A DNA stretch of 64,000 nucleotides from Clusia tigrina (Eukaryota > Arthropoda > Insecta > Diptera > Clusiidae), in assembly GCA_920105625.2 (NCBI GenBank), contig OV050030.1, forward strand, positions 98,892,152 to 98,956,151, written 5' to 3'. Shown piece after piece: positions 62,070 through 64,000 of this stretch. Made by a program: the position numbers and the translations under genes. Position 1 is the stretch's first letter; each line of letters begins with the position of its first letter. The notes below the pieces were generated by a model, which was not told the origin of the DNA, did no database searches, and saw only the letters and a program-made list of their open reading frames with translations.

Positions 62070-62935
62070 TTGCTTTCTCGTAAGCCCATGACTAATTATA
62101 AATTTGATTCTCCACAGAATTTCCCATCGTGCCGTGCTGACTGGCGGGGAAAACGGTACATCGGTCCTTGTTGTACTTGTGCTCCAAAGGTGCAGCTGGT
62201 GTTCCCAGCCCCCGTGATGCTACAGGGGTCGACACCATCTCGCAATCTGAGGGCAGCGGCGCCGTCTCGCGCCCGCGATGTCGCGACAATGTCCAGCACC
62301 ACAGAGGCAGCTGCGTCATCGCGCACCCGCGCCCGGTCTGCACCACCTGCAGCGCGTTCGCCATCAATGGGGCCGATGAGCGTCCACCGTCGTCACAACC
62401 AGGGGTCAACGCCAGGGCGCGTCCGCAGCACCGCTGCGCCAGTTGCCTGACGTTCGCCATCTCGTGCCATGGTACCAGAGGTGCCATGCCGCGTCCGTAA
62501 GCCATGGGATCCCACCGCCGCCCGAACCAGAAAGTTGCGCCATCTCAAGCCGCGGTGGCAGCTGCGCCATATCGCGCCCCAGTGGTGGCTGCGACACCCC
62601 GCGCCCCACTGGCGGCTGCGCCATCTCGCGCCCCAGTGGTGACTGCGATATCCCGCGCCCCAGTGGCGGCTGCGCCATCTCGCGTAACATCCGCAGCTAC
62701 AGCAGGCTCGCACCAGGTAGCGGCTCAACAACGCCCGTGCGAAATGTGTAAGCGCTGGGGACATACCATCGCCGTATGCAGAATATTCCTGCAGCTGTCA
62801 ACGCGGCGCAGGAGAGAGGTAGCCACGAGCCGCAAACTTTGTTTTGTGTGCCTGGGGGCAAAACACTTTACCCACAGCTGCAAACATCCGGGGTGCTGCC
62901 GGTGCCACCAACGACACCTCCATCTCCTCCATTAA
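62070..62935 (+). pseudogene. BEL 3' ORF: Ala/Pro-rich repeats plus CCHC zinc knuckles
   Basis: 62070-62450 in one frame is Ala/Ser/Pro/Arg-rich. 62504-62935 in another frame has short tandem repeats (AVVAATPRAPLAAAPSRAP) from about 62560 to 62690. Knuckles CEMCKRWGHTIAVC (near 62740) and CFVCLGAKHFTHSC (near 62840) follow, then CCRCHQRH. This Cys spacing copies the knuckle cluster of BEL gag (near 47090-47270), but it lies after pol and before the 3' LTR. At least one frameshift. It may be a duplicated gag module, an accessory nucleic-acid-binding ORF, or a captured gag from another BEL lineage. Confidence 0.6.
62555..62690 (+). repeat. GC-rich tandem repeats in BEL 3' ORF
   Basis: About five imperfect 27-30-bp units built on CGCGCCCCAGTGGTGGCTGC, encoding Arg-Ala-Pro-Val-Ala-Ala-like repeats. 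Confidence 0.75.
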
Positions 62936-63006
62936 GGGGTGCATCAGGATGGGAGCCGGCGGGAATGGGTCGTCATCTCTCTTGCAATCTTGCAAGGGGG
63001 GCGGCA

Positions 63007-63424
63007 TGTTCGCGCCGGAGCCCTCCTGACGGTGGCTCCTGCCTGCTCACAGTCACCATGAGATTCTGAGCGGGACTCAGTGCGGAGAGAATTCCCCTCA
63101 TTGGGTCCCGCCAGGTCGTACAGCAGGCGAAGCAGAAGAGCCGGTGACGAAATATGTTTCAGTTTCAGTCGAACCGTCGATCAAGCCTGTTCTCAAATTT
63201 AAACATCCTTGTATAGTGCATTTTTTCTTTCAATAATAATAATCAAGCCTGTTCTCAAGTTTAAACATCCTTTTATAGTACATTTTTCTTTCAATAATAA
63301 TAATCAACCAACCGCAGTCAAACATTTCGTATTAATTGTCTGCCTAAAGAGTGAATTATTTATATTTCCTGACCGTACCATTTTCGTGAGGGCAAAGATT
63401 TGGCTTTATCAGCGAAAATTGACA
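63007..63424 (+). repeat. BEL 3' LTR, truncated
   Basis: TGTTCGCGCC starts right after a purine-rich GCAAGGGGGGCGGCA. It matches the first part of the long LTR at 34883-35340, with a roughly 40-bp deletion near 63128 between GCAGGC repeats. It ends at GAAAATTGACAA, where non-LTR sequence begins. Several substitutions separate it from the other LTR copies, consistent with BEL being the oldest intact layer. Confidence 0.85.
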
Positions 63425-64000
63425 ACACCAATATACGCCTTCAATGATATGTGCAAGATCTCCATTCCCGCCAGGGCGAATGGAAGGATGGTATCCCCCC
63501 CTCATGTAGAAAGGGCCCACATCTACACAGATGGATCCAAATTACAGAGTTGGGTGGGAGGTGGTGTATTCTCAGAAGATTTAGACATTAACATGTCCTT
63601 TAGGATGCCCGACCACTGCAGTGTTTTTCAGGCAGAGGTCGTGGCTATAGAGGCAGCACTGTCTTAGCTAAGGAAGAAGAAGATATCTGGACTTGATATT
63701 TGCATTCTGAACGACAGCCAAGCTGCTTTGCGCTCCCTGGATTCGGTTATTATCACACCAAAAGCCGTCAAGAGCTGCCGCAAATCTTTAGAAGCGATAG
63801 CTAAGCAGACCCGTCTGCATCTGTGCCCAGTTCCCGGTCACAGAGTACGCCAGGGAACTGCAAGGCGGATGAACTTGCCCGTGAGGGTACTACCCTACCG
63901 ATTGAACCAGATAGGTCGCAATTCGGTATTCCTATTGCCACATGTAAGCTCTTCGTAAATACAATATCCTTAGGAACAGCGGGCAGCCGCTGGTCTGAAC
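63425..64000 (+). pseudogene. non-LTR retrotransposon RNase H and C terminus, 5'-truncated
   Basis: An RNase H domain with AHIYTDGSKLQSWVGGGVFS, FQAEVVAIEAALS (TAG at 63665), ILNDSQAALRSLDS, and after a frameshift near 63850 GNCKADELAREGTTLPIE. It runs off the window. This arrangement is typical of the 3' end of R1/LOA/jockey-related elements that carry RNase H. It joins the BEL LTR abruptly, as expected of a 5'-truncated insertion. Confidence 0.75.

Larger units (their letters stand above)
37754..63424 (+). mobile_element. BEL/Pao retrotransposon carrying two nested LTR elements
   Basis: The BEL element runs from its 5' LTR (37754) to a truncated 3' LTR (63007-63424). It is interrupted by an errantivirus (39803-47008) in gag and by gypsy C (48391-58893) in RT. 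Removing those two leaves about 8 kb with gag, zinc knuckles, aspartic protease, RT, RNase H, integrase and a 3' ORF in normal BEL order. It inserted in a 412-like gag. Coding frames are all broken. Confidence 0.88.

Overview
The window looks like a piece of insect, probably dipteran (possibly tephritid-like), heterochromatin or transposon-cluster DNA. It holds long (TA)n and TATG-type microsatellites, Ty3/gypsy elements of 412-like and errantivirus type, a BEL/Pao element, a Helitron, a Tc1/mariner relic and non-LTR pieces. I see no host protein gene, tRNA or rRNA. The organism call is an inference from transposon content alone.

Layout. 1-163 is a non-LTR retrotransposon scrap. 164-6575 is a head-to-head Helitron inverted repeat around a 604-bp spacer; the right-hand Helitron continues to a 3' CTAG end at 8570. 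It interrupts a 412/mdg1-like gypsy pol whose tail (8571-10550) and 3' LTR (10551-10923) follow. A 0.93-kb mariner relic (10945-11876) sits in TA-rich microsatellite. 12192-12325 is a small fold-back hairpin, and 12335-12784 is a dead 412-like gag fragment.

From 12786 to 54382 the sequence is one giant near-identical palindrome (arms about 20.7 and 20.9 kb) folding in a (TA)n tract near 33516. Reading outward from the centre, each arm holds: 412-like gag remnant, BEL LTR, microsatellite, 412-like gag remnant, BEL LTR, BEL gag, a complete errantivirus with gag-pol-env and both LTRs inserted in BEL gag, BEL zinc-knuckle/protease/RT start, then a second gypsy element ('gypsy C') inserted in BEL RT. 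The left arm breaks off inside the RNase H of gypsy C and is joined to a direct-orientation copy of the central microsatellite/gag unit. The right arm runs on through the rest of gypsy C (48391-58893, 503-bp LTRs, AACC duplication), then BEL RT-RNase H-integrase (58894-61834), a BEL 3' ORF with CCHC knuckles, and a BEL 3' LTR (63007-63424) cut by a 5'-truncated non-LTR element at the window end.

Stratigraphy. Insertion boundaries give an order: 412-like gag, then BEL into it, then errantivirus and gypsy C into BEL, then inverted duplication of the whole nest. Every coding region carries stops or frameshifts. Most lesions are shared by both arms, but some are private to one arm. So the arms are diverged copies, either a real inverted duplication or two haplotypes joined head to head by assembly. 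The most notable points are the giant palindrome, a gag-pol -1 frameshift heptamer in gypsy C, the BEL 3' knuckle ORF, and a sequence motif shared by unrelated LTRs.
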